The notes below the pieces were generated by a model. It had not been told where the DNA came from. It saw only the letters and a list, made by a program, of their open reading frames with translations, and searched no databases. A stretch of DNA of 64,000 bases from positions 128,469 to 192,468 of the forward strand of contig CAADTH010000004.1 in assembly GCA_900751885.1 (NCBI GenBank), given 5' to 3'. Origin of the DNA: Clostridia bacterium (GTDB lineage Bacteria; Bacillota; Clostridia; UBA1381). Of the stretch, positions 10,601 to 18,311 are shown piece by piece. The position numbers were made by a program, and so were the translations under genes. Numbering within the stretch: position 1 is the stretch's first letter; each line of letters begins with the position of its first letter.

Positions 10601-12499
10601 TGCATTATAGCTGTTTTTTATTTTTGTACCCGATGCTTTTCCCACAATGCCGCCCACGCACATGCCAGTGCCGGTCACATTCCCCTCATTGTAACAGCCT
10701 GATAGGATCGCGCCACTTTGACCGACCAATCCTCCGACATAGGAATTCCCAGAAACCGATGCCTTATTATAGCAATTTTCCACCCTTCCGCCTGTGCTTT
10801 GACCAATCAGTGCGGCGGTAGGACTTCCGCCCTCCACTGATCCGCTTTCGATGCCAACATTTCGAATTACAACGGAATATCCCGTGTATCCAAACAGTCC
10901 TGAAAAAGAGTTCGAGCCAGTCGTCTGCAGATTGTCAATTTTGTGGTAGAGACCATTGAATGTTCCATTAAACCCTCTTCTGCCACCTGTATTTGGGTTG
11001 ATAGACGCATCTCCTATCGGTGTCCACTCCACATTGCTCAAATTAATATCTGCACCGAGCAGAATTGTCTTGCCTGTAAAGTTGTCCTCGCTGATTCCAT
11101 CTGCTTTCGCATTGACAATCTGAGCAAGTCCAAACAGTTCTTCCGCCGTGTACAGCGTAAATACCGTGTCCGTCGTGTTATACCACGATGTATCTGGCGT
11201 TCCAAGCACAGTCGTCGGATTGACTTTGATGGAATAATCCTTTGATATTATCTGATTTCCATAGGCATTTGCCGTAATTTTTACTGCCGTCGTGCCACTT
11301 TTTCTCAGTGTAGCAGTATAAGTAAAGGTCTTCTGACCTACACCGTTTGTAATCTCCTCCGACCGTCCATCTATTGCGATTGATACGCCCTTTACAATAT
11401 CATTTGTAACGATTGAAAATGTTACGGACTCTCCCTGGCTTATTTCTTCTTTGTCAATACCAACTGTCATCTCTAGCTGTCTAGGATAGATAAAGCTGTT
11501 GATATCCACTCTCCCTGCGCCAAAATAGCGTTCATCGCCTACTGTCGAGTTTAAGTTCTTCGCGCTGTCTATCAGCTTCTGCTTGATTTGAGCGACTGTG
11601 AGCAACGGGTCTTCAATGCGCAAAAGTGCCGCCGCCCCTGTCACATGCGGCGCGGCAAATGACGTGCCTGCATTTCTGGAAAGCTTGTCTCCCGATGTCT
11701 TAAAGCCTGATACATCAACTCCCGGCGCGGCGATGTCAACCGCTGTTCCATAGTTAGAACCGAGGTTTGGCTCGTCCATCTCTGTCCAAAGCGCGCCGTA
11801 GCTGTCAACCGCGGAGACAGTGAATACACCTTCTATCTCTGGCGGTATGACAGTGATATCTCCCTCGTCCATATCCAGATGATTGTTTCCTGCCGCTCCT
11901 ACGAGCAGAACATCCTGCGCAAGCGCCGCCTGCACACTCGTCTTGATTGCAGAATCCACCAAAAGAGATGGGTCGTGTGTGACCGTACCAAACGACATAT
12001 TGATTATCTTTGCTCCGTTTGCCACCGCATAATCGATTGCGTCGGCAATATCCTGCACCGAGGTAGCATAGCTGTTTCCCATTACCTTAATCGGCATCAG
12101 ATTGACATTGCAGCTTCCGACTGTATCCAAAATGATTGTGGATACAAAGGTCCCATGTCCGCTGTCTGCATCTGTCACATCCTGTTCATCTCCGCCGTTT
12201 TCGGTTGTAAAATTCTTGGGGTGAACCAATTTACCCTCAAATAGTTTGTTGTCTGCATGGATTCCGGTATCGATTACCGCGATGGTGAGAGGCTGTGCGT
12301 TCACGCCGTTTTTTTTGGTAGTATACTCCGAAAAATCTGCGGCTCCAATTGCATACACACCCCATTGATCCTCACCGGTTGCTCCTGACGGAAGTCCTGC
12401 CCCACTTGCAAGGACTTCTCCCTGGAACGCCGCTGCACTGGAACCCACAACCAGGCAGCACGCCAACAACCATGAAAGAATTTTGTGTTGTTGTTTCAT
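7643..12499 (-). CDS. Secreted subtilisin-like protease with GLUG and InlB-B repeats (paralogue B)
   Basis: A 1,618-residue paralogue of the gene at 2556-7430 in the same architecture: signal peptide, S8 domain with Asp77, His115, Asn205 and Ser280, Ig-like stretch, two GLUG blocks, then InlB-B and MucBP-like repeats and a distinct C-terminal tail. The protease domain is similar but clearly diverged from paralogue A, the GLUG blocks are strongly diverged, and the InlB-B section is almost identical. It is probably a tandem duplication followed by local homogenisation. AGGAGGGT precedes ATG. A terminator separates the two genes, so each has its own transcript. Function is inferred as a surface protease or adhesin; the substrate is unknown. 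Confidence 0.85.
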   Translation of the reverse strand: MKQQHKILSWLLACCLVVGSSAAAFQGEVLASGAGLPSGATGEDQWGVYAIGAADFSEYTTKKNGVNAQPLTIAVIDTGIHADNKLFEGKLVHPKNFTTENGGDEQDVTDADSGHGTFVSTIILDTVGSCNVNLMPIKVMGNSYATSVQDIADAIDYAVANGAKIINMSFGTVTHDPSLLVDSAIKTSVQAALAQDVLLVGAAGNNHLDMDEGDITVIPPEIEGVFTVSAVDSYGALWTEMDEPNLGSNYGTAVDIAAPGVDVSGFKTSGDKLSRNAGTSFAAPHVTGAAALLRIEDPLLTVAQIKQKLIDSAKNLNSTVGDERYFGAGRVDINSFIYPRQLEMTVGIDKEEISQGESVTFSIVTNDIVKGVSIAIDGRSEEITNGVGQKTFTYTATLRKSGTTAVKITANAYGNQIISKDYSIKVNPTTVLGTPDTSWYNTTDTVFTLYTAEELFGLAQIVNAKADGISEDNFTGKTILLGADINLSNVEWTPIGDASINPNTGGRRGFNGTFNGLYHKIDNLQTTGSNSFSGLFGYTGYSVVIRNVGIESGSVEGGSPTAALIGQSTGGRVENCYNKASVSGNSYVGGLVGQSGAILSGCYNEGNVTGTGMCVGGIVGKASGTKIKNSYNAGTIIGTTSVGGIIGETSSTNSSALVVANSYNTGAVGDGTGGSVGGIIGQFWGGTVNTCYNSGEVKGGSYVGGIIGDMNDYHGLYAASQLIYSINIGNVSGSDIVGTMTGGAVDNSLIDSSCWYLQNNDTNMGVAAVGSKSVVVETKTDATTLASCISRGQKRLDSAEGYYTWNNIRLNMPARVVTWTTADIYDSAWPAGKGEGTEEMPYLIDTEAEFGAFAAMVNNGRNFSGECIRLNADLDMAQYQWEPIGSSFSVAFQGIFDGNGKTVRGVQISRQYIGGIFGMIGARAQIKNLTVEQIKVELSVASGAGIAAIVNGAGVIENCHTKGGSISSSLTGMNDAYLGGIVGDLQQGGKIKNCSNTADITTQAYTAGGIVGGTRGTVVQNAYIENCYNAGTVSAGRNIGGIIGNMGVKSELINSYNSGAVVSTGLYQGAVVGLCNGEVADAYFLQTDSVNTALEATGNTSDQKNHCTAFDGTGTLKTAVGASTTLIDALNSKAVTGYRAWVGAGSPFPSFGQYLPNSYTLTFQSNGGTQIDPQNVWEGKAAVTPADPEKQGYVFDGWYTDSALGTSWNAEEPVMQDLTLYAKWTAGTSAYTVEHYQQDVTGDGYTKVDADTQNLTATTDTTATAVAKEYTGFTENTTHEARVPSGTAAANGSLVLKLYYDRDTYEVSFDLGEAAGDVPPAQTIRYGGTAQVPEAPTREGYIFDGWYTNDGMTEKWDSDAEVTEALCLYAKWTAAEASYTVEHYQQDVTGDGYTKVNSDTENIASTVGAEVTAVAKEYTGFVENTTHADRIASGTIPASGTLLLKLYYDRETYSVSFDLNGAEGTSPEVQSVRYGANVTLPNEPVREGYNFAGWYQEEACETEWKFETDTVKKELTLYAKWEPIFINGFQLEIHAQKQDETTVNIQVQNRGEAIGATVFIAEYDENNCVIRITKQTVTIAKQGYQTEYTLAEDMNRVGIFLWDMNQEVQLPLCERKLV
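7799..9290. repeat. Long direct repeat, copy 2 (3' part of subtilase B)
   Basis: Nearly identical to 2728-4200, offset by about 5.07 kb in the same orientation. Recombination between the copies would delete or duplicate one protease gene. Confidence 0.8.
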
Positions 12500-12644
12500 A
12501 ATAACCCTCCTGTATAATAGTACACTTCTATTATCTCATATTTCGAAGGAAGATTCAAGAAACCTCAGTAAAATCTTCTTTTTTGTGCGGAGGCCCTGCA
12601 TTTCGTCATCCATTCCTGTTATAAAAATGATTCTCACCGTACAA

Positions 12645-12675
12645 AAAAGAGATATGCCTTTGGCATATCCCATTT
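12645..12675 (-). terminator. Terminator after the HD phosphohydrolase gene
   Basis: The stem GATATGCC / GGCATATC with a 3-base loop is followed on the minus strand by CTCTTTTTTG. It lies about 120 bases beyond the HD gene stop. The remainder of 12500-12796 shows no supported gene. Confidence 0.7.
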
Positions 12676-12796
12676 TTCGCTTGTCTTTAGAATTTTCCTG
12701 CATTCGCCGTTTCTACAGCTTTCCTTGTTACGGTTGGATGATTAAACATATAAAGACCGAAGTGCAAACTACTGTGGTATTTCTTTATGATATGTA

Positions 12797-14407
12797 TCAT
12801 TGCATATAGAATTCCGTAAGCAAGCTTTTACAAATTTCTTTTTTATCAATTGCTGAATCTTTTCTTTTATAAAACAAATAGAAAAAATCATCACTGAGAG
12901 TTTCTTTCGCGGACAGAGATGATGCAATATCGCCAAATTTAGCTATTTTTTCATCATCATTCAATTTAAAGACGATATTAATCTGCGAAAAGTCAGGCTT
13001 GCCAAAACCACTTTTAAAATGAGAAGCAGATATAATAACAAAGTTACAATCTATTTCTTTTCTGTCAGCATATTTTTTTAAACACTGGGCAAATTTTAGT
13101 ATTCTTTGTTTATCTTTCACTTGTGTGTGTTTTGTCAGCTCATCTAATTTTGTATTTGTTTTTAATTCTAAAACATCTTTTTCTACTTTTTCTATAAAGG
13201 AATTGTCAATCACACATGAATCCCTACTCTTGAGCAAATTTGCGGTTAATTCCATCGATTTTAGAAGCTCTTTCACTATATTTCCATCTCCAAAAAAAGT
13301 CTTATACTCTGCCTCAGATTTCCATACAGGATGTCTCCTATTCCTACGCTCAAAAAATTCTTCACACAATTCGTTGGTATATACATTTTTTAACAAGAAA
13401 ATAATATCATCATCACATAATAATCGAATACGTAATTCATTTTCAAATATTTCTCCATCTTTGCTTAGAGTTTTTAAAGAAAATAATTTTTTTTCATTAT
13501 AATTTAATTGATTATTTAGATAAGATATAATACGCTCTAAAATATAGGTTTCATACGTTATAATAGGATGGTTTTGAATCCACTTTCGCTCAGCGTCATG
13601 TGCATATACAACATTTTCTATCACACTAACAGCACTTTTATAATATGCCAGTTCAAATTTATTTTCGTCATTTATTATAATTGTTAAAGAAGTTAACAGC
13701 CGTTGATAATCAATATTTACCGTATCAAATCCTGTGTTAAACGCATCTCTTATTAAATAATCCAGTCTGTCTACATCAATAACCTTGGAATTTAGTAATG
13801 AAACAAGGCAATTTTTCAAACTGTTTTCAGGTATGCTAGTATCAGAATATTTATATCCCGTAATACACCTTGAAAAAAACTCTCTTTCTTCCCCATTTTT
13901 AAAAAATTCTCCAAATTCCCTTATTCCGATGATTGCACTCATAATCTCATGAGCCGCGGCAGACATGCTATTTTCCTTCGGGATATCAGCAGAAAAGCCA
14001 TCATTGGCAACACTTTTTATCAATTCTTCATGTAATGAATCATAACGCGAGTTTTCATCAAGATAAAAGGTTTCTCCAGTGTGTGAAAATGGAGCGTGTC
14101 CTACATCATGAAGCAAGCATGCAAGCAAAAAAATATCACCTATTTCTTGTATAAGGCTTAATTCCGTTTTAAATTTTAATTTCACTTCTTTTTTTATTTG
14201 ATTTAAGGCGATTTCTCCGAGGTGATATACCCCCATAGAATGTACAAACCGATTATGTACAGCAGAGGAATAAAGCGGCGAATAGCTTGTTTGAATAATT
14301 CTGCGCAATCTTTGAAATATACATGTATCTAATATCGGGGTTACAAAATTTGACAGAATATCTATATACCCATAAATAGGATCCTTAAAGCGTTTTACAT
14401 GTTGCAT
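12797..14407 (-). CDS. HD-superfamily phosphohydrolase (COG1078-like), long form
   Basis: A 536-residue predicted metal-dependent nucleotide phosphohydrolase. The N-terminus (RFKDPIYGYIDI, FQRLRRI.Q) is typical of COG1078/dGTPase-like proteins. HD residues are visible at His56 (NRFVHSMG), His100-Asp101 (LLHDVGHAPFSH) and an Asp in VIDVDRLDYL. COG1078 members are usually about 400-440 residues (family knowledge), so this one carries an extra C-terminal region of about 100 residues without recognised motifs. The start at 14407 is preferred over in-frame codons inside the upstream gene because GGGAG lies just upstream and the ATG sits one base beyond the partner's stop, suggesting translational coupling. 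dNTP hydrolysis or phage defence is possible but unproven. Confidence 0.75.
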   Translation of the reverse strand: MQHVKRFKDPIYGYIDILSNFVTPILDTCIFQRLRRIIQTSYSPLYSSAVHNRFVHSMGVYHLGEIALNQIKKEVKLKFKTELSLIQEIGDIFLLACLLHDVGHAPFSHTGETFYLDENSRYDSLHEELIKSVANDGFSADIPKENSMSAAAHEIMSAIIGIREFGEFFKNGEEREFFSRCITGYKYSDTSIPENSLKNCLVSLLNSKVIDVDRLDYLIRDAFNTGFDTVNIDYQRLLTSLTIIINDENKFELAYYKSAVSVIENVVYAHDAERKWIQNHPIITYETYILERIISYLNNQLNYNEKKLFSLKTLSKDGEIFENELRIRLLCDDDIIFLLKNVYTNELCEEFFERRNRRHPVWKSEAEYKTFFGDGNIVKELLKSMELTANLLKSRDSCVIDNSFIEKVEKDVLELKTNTKLDELTKHTQVKDKQRILKFAQCLKKYADRKEIDCNFVIISASHFKSGFGKPDFSQINIVFKLNDDEKIAKFGDIASSLSAKETLSDDFFYLFYKRKDSAIDKKEICKSLLTEFYMQ

Positions 14408-14408
14408 T

Positions 14409-14771
14409 TTAAACTCCCAAAGCCTGTATGGAACGCTCATTAATAAACGCCATCAATAATTCTAATGATAAATATCCTCGAAATTGCTTAATTAAATCTT
14501 CGACTTCTTTATCAGGCTTCAATTCAATACCTAAAGAACCGTCTTGCTCTCTTTCCATGAAAAATTCTGAGTAATTCCTATATAATGCAGTCGTATTTTC
14601 TCTTGATAGGAGTAATACAGCCTTCTCACCGTTTTGCTCAGATAAGACGCGCACTACTTCAGCACCATACTTTTCAATCTCAAAATAGCTCAGAAAACGC
14701 TTTCCTGTTTTGCTCAGCACCTCGATCAACGCATTCGCTGCTAAGTCCTCAATACCGATATAGAAACACAT
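14409..14771 (-). CDS. Unrecognised 120-residue partner of the HD protein
   Basis: I do not recognise this family. The start MCFYIG at 14771 is preferred over an upstream in-frame codon because AAGGAG precedes it at good spacing. The protein has no signal peptide or membrane helix and looks like a mixed alpha/beta cytosolic protein with many acidic residues. Its stop is one base from the HD start, so the two are almost certainly co-translated. A consensus promoter and a perfect 20-bp palindrome lie upstream. The pairing suggests a regulatory subunit, sensor or antidote for the HD enzyme, which is inference. Confidence 0.7.
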   Translation of the reverse strand: MCFYIGIEDLAANALIEVLSKTGKRFLSYFEIEKYGAEVVRVLSEQNGEKAVLLLSRENTTALYRNYSEFFMEREQDGSLGIELKPDKEVEDLIKQFRGYLSLELLMAFINERSIQALGV

Positions 14772-14793
14772 AATAGATAGCTCCTTTATAAAT

Positions 14794-14813
14794 AACATAA
14801 ATTAATTTATGTT
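14794..14813. promoter_or_regulatory. Perfect 20-bp palindrome, probable operator of the HD operon
   Basis: AACATAAATTAATTTATGTT is its own reverse complement and lies between the -10 element and the ribosome site of the minus-strand operon. A repressor bound here would block transcription. Confidence 0.65.
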
Positions 14814-14821
14814 TTTCAATC

Positions 14822-14850
14822 ATTATAACACTGTTATCTCAGACCTTCAA
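14822..14850 (-). promoter_or_regulatory. Promoter of the HD operon
   Basis: On the minus strand TTGAAG, a 17-base spacer and TATAAT. Direct copies of ATAATGATTGAA overlap both elements and may be further regulator sites. Confidence 0.7.
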
Positions 14851-14931
14851 TCATTATTGTATGTATTTTACTTAAAAAATATCTTTTTAAACAAAAAATA
14901 TAACGAATTAATCATAGCTTTTTATGCATAA

Positions 14932-15248
14932 TATCAATTGCATACATATATCTATATATTTTCGCATATTCACAATATGAACCATACATTGAAAAACAAG
15001 TTACAATTAATGGAATATATGAGGGTTACTCCAAGTGGTATAACCTACCATGCGTAACCATGTATAAGCTAGTTGATAAAACAACTAATAAAACCGAAAT
15101 TGGCATTAGAAAAGCAGAAGAAATCGCAAACAGAGGAGAAGAGATAAATCCGGACGAACTGTATAAGGATAACCTTTTTGCAAAAGCCGAAGTTCAAAAC
15201 TGGTTACGCCTTATCAAACTAGATATGATAGACCGCGAGAAAGATTAA
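14932..15248 (+). pseudogene. C-terminal remnant of a stalk-domain protein paralogue
   Basis: The translation in one frame (Y.QYEPYIEKQ, EGYSKWYNLPCV, YKLVDKTTNKTEIGIRKAEE) closely matches the last 105 or so residues of the intact gene at 15339-16367. The signal peptide, both stalk repeats and part of the OB-like region are missing. An ATG at 15060 could in principle start a 62-residue peptide, but there is no ribosome site there. It is best read as the remains of a tandem duplicate, left just upstream of the intact copy's promoter. The left boundary is approximate; nothing recognisable lies between the HD promoter and the remnant. Confidence 0.75.
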
Positions 15249-15338
15249 TAGTTCTAGAATAAATTTCTACAACTTTTGACAAAAACGGTTGATGGATATA
15301 CTTATATTGTAAAATTAAGTATGTAAAGGAGAAAAACC

Positions 15339-16367
15339 ATGAAAAAAGTAATAAACAAAATCCTATCAACCGTTTTGATGTTTTCTATGATTTCAAGTGT
15401 TATCCACGTCACTGTACAAGCCGAGGAAGCAATTCCTACAGCGTCAACCGTCTTGGTGAACGGGAAAGACGTCAAATTCGACGCTTACAATATCGAGGGT
15501 AATAACTATTTCAAGCTTCGTGATTTGGCTTATGTCTTAAACGCAACCGAAAAGCAATTCTCAGTTGGATACAATCAAGTGTTGAATACCATTTCCCTTA
15601 CAAGCAGACAACCCTATACACCTGTCGGAGGAGAACTGGCAATAGGAACAGCTGATATAGCACAAGCAACACCGACCGCTTCAACTGTTATGAAGGATGG
15701 AGCCCAAAAACAGCTTCAAGCTTATTTAATCAACGACAACAACTATTTTAAGCTGAGAGATATCGGTGAGTTATTTAACTTCAGCGTCACATGGAACGGT
15801 GAAACAAATACAATCTCCATTAGTACCAGTGAAAACTATGAACCAGAAAAAGGAACTGATAATATGAACAATGATACCTATTACAAAGATTACAAACCTG
15901 GCGATAAAATACAACTAAGCGGCGTCATCAATAAAATCGAAGAATTCCGTGGTACAAACAAGAGATCAAAAGATTTTGTTATAACAGCAGTTTTTACTGA
16001 CGACAATGGTGCCAAATGGGTAATACCCATACATGTCCAAACAAGTTATGGATTAGGATATAAGTCTGATTACGAACCATACATTGGAAAACAAGTTGCA
16101 ATCAGCGGAACATATGAAGGGTACTCCAAGTGGTATGACCTACCATGCGTAAGCATGTATGAGCTAGTTGATAAAACAACTAATAAAACCGAAATCGGTA
16201 TTAGAAAAGCTGAAGAGTTAGTGAACAACGGAAAAGATGCAAATCCCTCGGAGCCATTTATTAACGATGACGTTACCGCCAAAGGGGTTATAGAAAAATG
16301 GATGAGCACCATTCAATGCGACATGATAGAAGATATTCTCTCTGCTAGTCCAAATCATAAAGATTGA
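15339..16367 (+). CDS. Exported stalk-domain (copper amine oxidase N-like) protein
   Basis: A 342-residue secreted protein. A signal peptide ends near VQAEE (residues 1 to about 29). Two copies of the copper amine oxidase N-terminal-like stalk unit follow, recognisable from ASTVLVNGKDVKFDAY..NYFKLRDLAYVLN and ASTVMKDGAQKQLQAY..NYFKLRDIGELFN. The second half (about 185-342) contains a probable OB-fold segment (GDKIQLSGVI to VAISGTYEGYSKW). AAAGGAG precedes ATG, and a TTGACA -35-like box lies at 15277-15282 without a clear -10. In Clostridia such stalk units often support surface proteins (family knowledge). Function is unknown. A truncated copy precedes it. Confidence 0.75.
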   Translation: MKKVINKILSTVLMFSMISSVIHVTVQAEEAIPTASTVLVNGKDVKFDAYNIEGNNYFKLRDLAYVLNATEKQFSVGYNQVLNTISLTSRQPYTPVGGELAIGTADIAQATPTASTVMKDGAQKQLQAYLINDNNYFKLRDIGELFNFSVTWNGETNTISISTSENYEPEKGTDNMNNDTYYKDYKPGDKIQLSGVINKIEEFRGTNKRSKDFVITAVFTDDNGAKWVIPIHVQTSYGLGYKSDYEPYIGKQVAISGTYEGYSKWYDLPCVSMYELVDKTTNKTEIGIRKAEELVNNGKDANPSEPFINDDVTAKGVIEKWMSTIQCDMIEDILSASPNHKD

Positions 16368-16435
16368 TTTCTAAGGAATAGTGAATAGATGGTAAGGAAC
16401 AAAATTTATTTAAACGGTAATATGACGAACGTATA

Positions 16436-16477
16436 AAAGGAGTTGAAACGACTTTAAAATGTTTTCAGCTCCTCTTT
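16436..16477. terminator. Bidirectional terminator
   Basis: The imperfect stem AGGAGTTGAAA / TTTTCAGCTCCT is flanked by A and T runs between the stalk-domain gene (plus) and the small minus-strand gene. Confidence 0.65.
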
Positions 16478-16482
16478 ATGTT

Positions 16483-16662
16483 TTACTTATGAATCAGCAG
16501 CTTTTTTAAAATTGGTATTGGCAGTGTGATTATACGCGTTCCATATTTTTTCAAAAATCCGTCCGGACCACCACATTTAGTAAAAACCTCATGCGAAAAA
16601 GCAGCTGCTCCACGTACCATTTTTCCTTTTCCATTTTTGTATGCCAAATCTTCCAGTTTCAT
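16483..16662 (-). CDS. Small basic protein, 59 residues, unknown
   Basis: ATG at 16662 is preferred over an in-frame GTG at 16671 because AGGAGG is correctly spaced for the ATG and overlaps the GTG. The protein is basic, has a single Cys in TKCGGPDGFLKKYG, and ends in a hydrophobic-basic tail (PIPILKKLLIHK). It has no signal peptide. I do not recognise the family. The size and Gly/Lys-rich composition would suit a peptide precursor or a small regulator, but no modification or export genes are adjacent. A terminator lies directly downstream. Confidence 0.55.
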   Translation of the reverse strand: MKLEDLAYKNGKGKMVRGAAAFSHEVFTKCGGPDGFLKKYGTRIITLPIPILKKLLIHK

Positions 16663-16938
16663 TTCAAGCACCTCCTTCCTTGATATATTTGTGGATTTTA
16701 TGTAAATAATGAATACCCTTTCTATTCAAGATACATTGATTATAGCACCGTTTTTTTCTAAAATTCAATATATAGATACAACATTTTACAAATATTTCTT
16801 GTATATTGTAAATTTTTATGTTATAATCATAAAAAAGTTTGCTGGGAAGCTTAAATAATATCTTATAAAAAACTTTTTTCTCAAAATACGATTAAGTACA
16901 AAATCCATAGCTTCCTTTATGAAAAGAGATGATTTTCT

Positions 16939-17142
16939 ATGAAAACTATTATCAAAAATTCGCGTACATATATCGCTTTTATACTCATCTTTTTAGGGGG
17001 ATTCATTTCTATTATAGGCGCTATTCCAATATTGATTGGAAATGGTATCGTATTTGTGGCAGATAAACTGAATGAATGTGGTTTATTCGTGGCACGCATG
17101 AACGACGAAGACATAAGCGAAACTCAAACGACGGATGAATAA
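16939..17142 (+). CDS. Small membrane peptide, cassette 0 of the array
   Basis: A 67-residue protein with a basic N-terminus, a hydrophobic segment (about residues 11-38) and a short acidic tail (NDEDISETQTTDE). The leader CTTCCTTTATGAAAAGAG is a degenerate version of the leader in the three cassettes further right, and the gene ends in the same kind of GAGTCCT/AGGGCTC terminator. It has no recognised family. Membrane location is predicted; toxin, holin-like or regulatory roles are all possible. Confidence 0.55.
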   Translation: MKTIIKNSRTYIAFILIFLGGFISIIGAIPILIGNGIVFVADKLNECGLFVARMNDEDISETQTTDE

Positions 17143-17145
17143 AAA

Positions 17146-17174
17146 GAGTGAGTCCTAGTAAGGGCTCTTTTTTT
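17146..17174 (+). terminator. Terminator of cassette 0
   Basis: GAGTCCT / AGGGCTC (one G-T pair) followed by seven T. Confidence 0.75.
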
Positions 17175-17243
17175 ACAAACTGTTTGTACCATAAAGATAT
17201 AGCACTCTGCTCTGTAAAACAAAAAATGAAGGGAAGTGAATAA

Positions 17244-17672
17244 ATGAACGAAGTTAAAATACCGCAAATACCTCTATCGACCGATACAAATTTGTATGCT
17301 ATTATGTCATCAGGGGCGATTGCGATGAATATCGAATTAACGAAAGATTCCGATTATCTCATTTGTGCTTTATATAAAGACTATCTTAAAAAACGTGAAT
17401 CTGGAGTATCTAAGTATGACGCAAAAAAAGCTGGAAGTTCTCAGACGATTCAAGAAAACATTTTTCCTAATTGGAGTCTTGATGACGTAGTTGAAACATG
17501 CCGGGAACTCTCAAGAGCCGGCTTATTATGGTGTGAGTATTCTGGAAATCAAGTATATACTTCTTGTTTAAGCGATTTAGGTATCGTTTATATGGAAAAA
17601 CATTTCGAAAATAAAATCAATGCTATTATAGAGTATATGTCTAAAATAAAGTCCATGACACCTTTTATCTAG
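17244..17672 (+). CDS. Putative winged-helix protein, 142 residues
   Basis: No confident family. The C-terminal half (WSLDDVVETCRELSRAGLLWCEYSGN..YTSCLSDLGIVYMEKHF) has the helix-turn-helix-plus-wing pattern seen in YjcQ-like phage and plasmid proteins. The N-terminal half has a conserved-looking KKRESGVSKYDAKKAGSS segment. It is cytosolic. AAGGGAAGTG precedes ATG. It lies between two membrane-peptide cassettes and could regulate them, which is inference from position only. Confidence 0.55.
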   Translation: MNEVKIPQIPLSTDTNLYAIMSSGAIAMNIELTKDSDYLICALYKDYLKKRESGVSKYDAKKAGSSQTIQENIFPNWSLDDVVETCRELSRAGLLWCEYSGNQVYTSCLSDLGIVYMEKHFENKINAIIEYMSKIKSMTPFI

Positions 17673-17725
17673 CCGTCTAAACGCGAAATTTACAACTTCT
17701 TTTATGAGAAAGGAGTTGATTGATT

Positions 17726-17875
17726 ATGATTACATTTTTTAGTTTCATAGCAGGACTTTTTGCAGGATTATTAAGCATTTTCGTAGCAACGACAGTGCTG
17801 GATATTTGTTGCTGGTATCTGTATGACAAAATACATGAAATCAAAGAATCAGATCAAACGATTAAAAAAGATTGA
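17726..17875 (+). CDS. Small hydrophobic peptide, cassette 1 (49 residues)
   Basis: A 49-residue peptide starting at MITFFSFIAG with one transmembrane segment (about residues 3-32) and a charged tail (HEIKESDQTIKKD). AAAGGAG is well placed. Its stop overlaps the start of the terminator stem, so the transcript is a minimal monocistronic unit. It resembles type I toxin or small phage membrane peptides in size and pattern only. Confidence 0.6.
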   Translation: MITFFSFIAGLFAGLLSIFVATTVLDICCWYLYDKIHEIKESDQTIKKD

Positions 17876-17904
17876 GTCCTAAACAAGGACTCTTTCTTTT
17901 TTTT
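17874..17904 (+). terminator. Terminator of cassette 1
   Basis: GAGTCCT, a 5-base loop, AGGACTC, then a T-rich run. Confidence 0.8.
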
Positions 17905-17948
17905 AACGCGAGATTTGCATCCCCTTTTATGAAAGGAGTTGATTGATT

Positions 17949-18092
17949 ATGTTTTTGACAGGCTTTATAATGGGGCTGATTATAGGAGGCTCTATCTATG
18001 CAATATCGTTTATAAGAGACTATAGGCTAATAGATAGAAGCTATAAAGAAGCAAAGATGAGTCATGAGAAAGAAACGAATCAAAACGACTGA
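17949..18092 (+). CDS. Small hydrophobic peptide, cassette 2 (47 residues)
   Basis: A 47-residue peptide beginning MFLTGFIMGLIIGG with one membrane segment and a highly charged tail. It shares the leader and terminator of cassettes 1 and 3, but the coding sequence is not clearly homologous; only the pattern F..G...G at the N-terminus is shared. AAAGGAG precedes ATG. Confidence 0.55.
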   Translation: MFLTGFIMGLIIGGSIYAISFIRDYRLIDRSYKEAKMSHEKETNQND

Positions 18093-18104
18093 AACACGAA
18101 GATG

Positions 18105-18131
18105 GAGTCCTAACAAGGACTCTTTCTTTTT
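18105..18131 (+). terminator. Terminator of cassette 2
   Basis: GAGTCCT, a 4-base loop, AGGACTC, T-rich run. Confidence 0.8.
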
Positions 18132-18177
18132 AACGCGAAATTTACATCTCCTTTTATGAGAAAGGAGTTGATTGATT

Positions 18178-18264
18178 ATGATTACATTTTTTAGTTTCAT
18201 AGCAGGATTTTTTGCAGGATCGTTAAGCATTTTCATAGCAACGACTGTGCTGGAATCTGTATGA
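18178..18264 (+). pseudogene. Frameshifted duplicate of cassette 1 peptide
   Basis: Near-identical to cassette 1 for 24 codons, then 14 bases are missing after GTGCTGGA. The frame shifts and stops at 28 residues, losing the charged tail. Downstream bases still match the cassette 1 tail (ATACATGAAATCAAAGAATC), and the terminator is intact. The shortened hydrophobic peptide may still be made. Confidence 0.65.
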
Positions 18265-18311
18265 CAAAATACATGAAATCAAAGAATCAGATCAAACGAT
18301 TAAAAAAGATT

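Noticed and set aside
2556..12499. LLAC near residue 14 of both subtilases as a lipoprotein signal
   Set aside because: Leu at the -2 position is atypical for a lipobox, and a normal signal peptidase site fits further on; kept as an ordinary signal peptide.
12500..12796. Short plus-strand frame between the subtilase and HD genes
   Set aside because: It overlaps a terminator, lacks a ribosome site and has no coding character.
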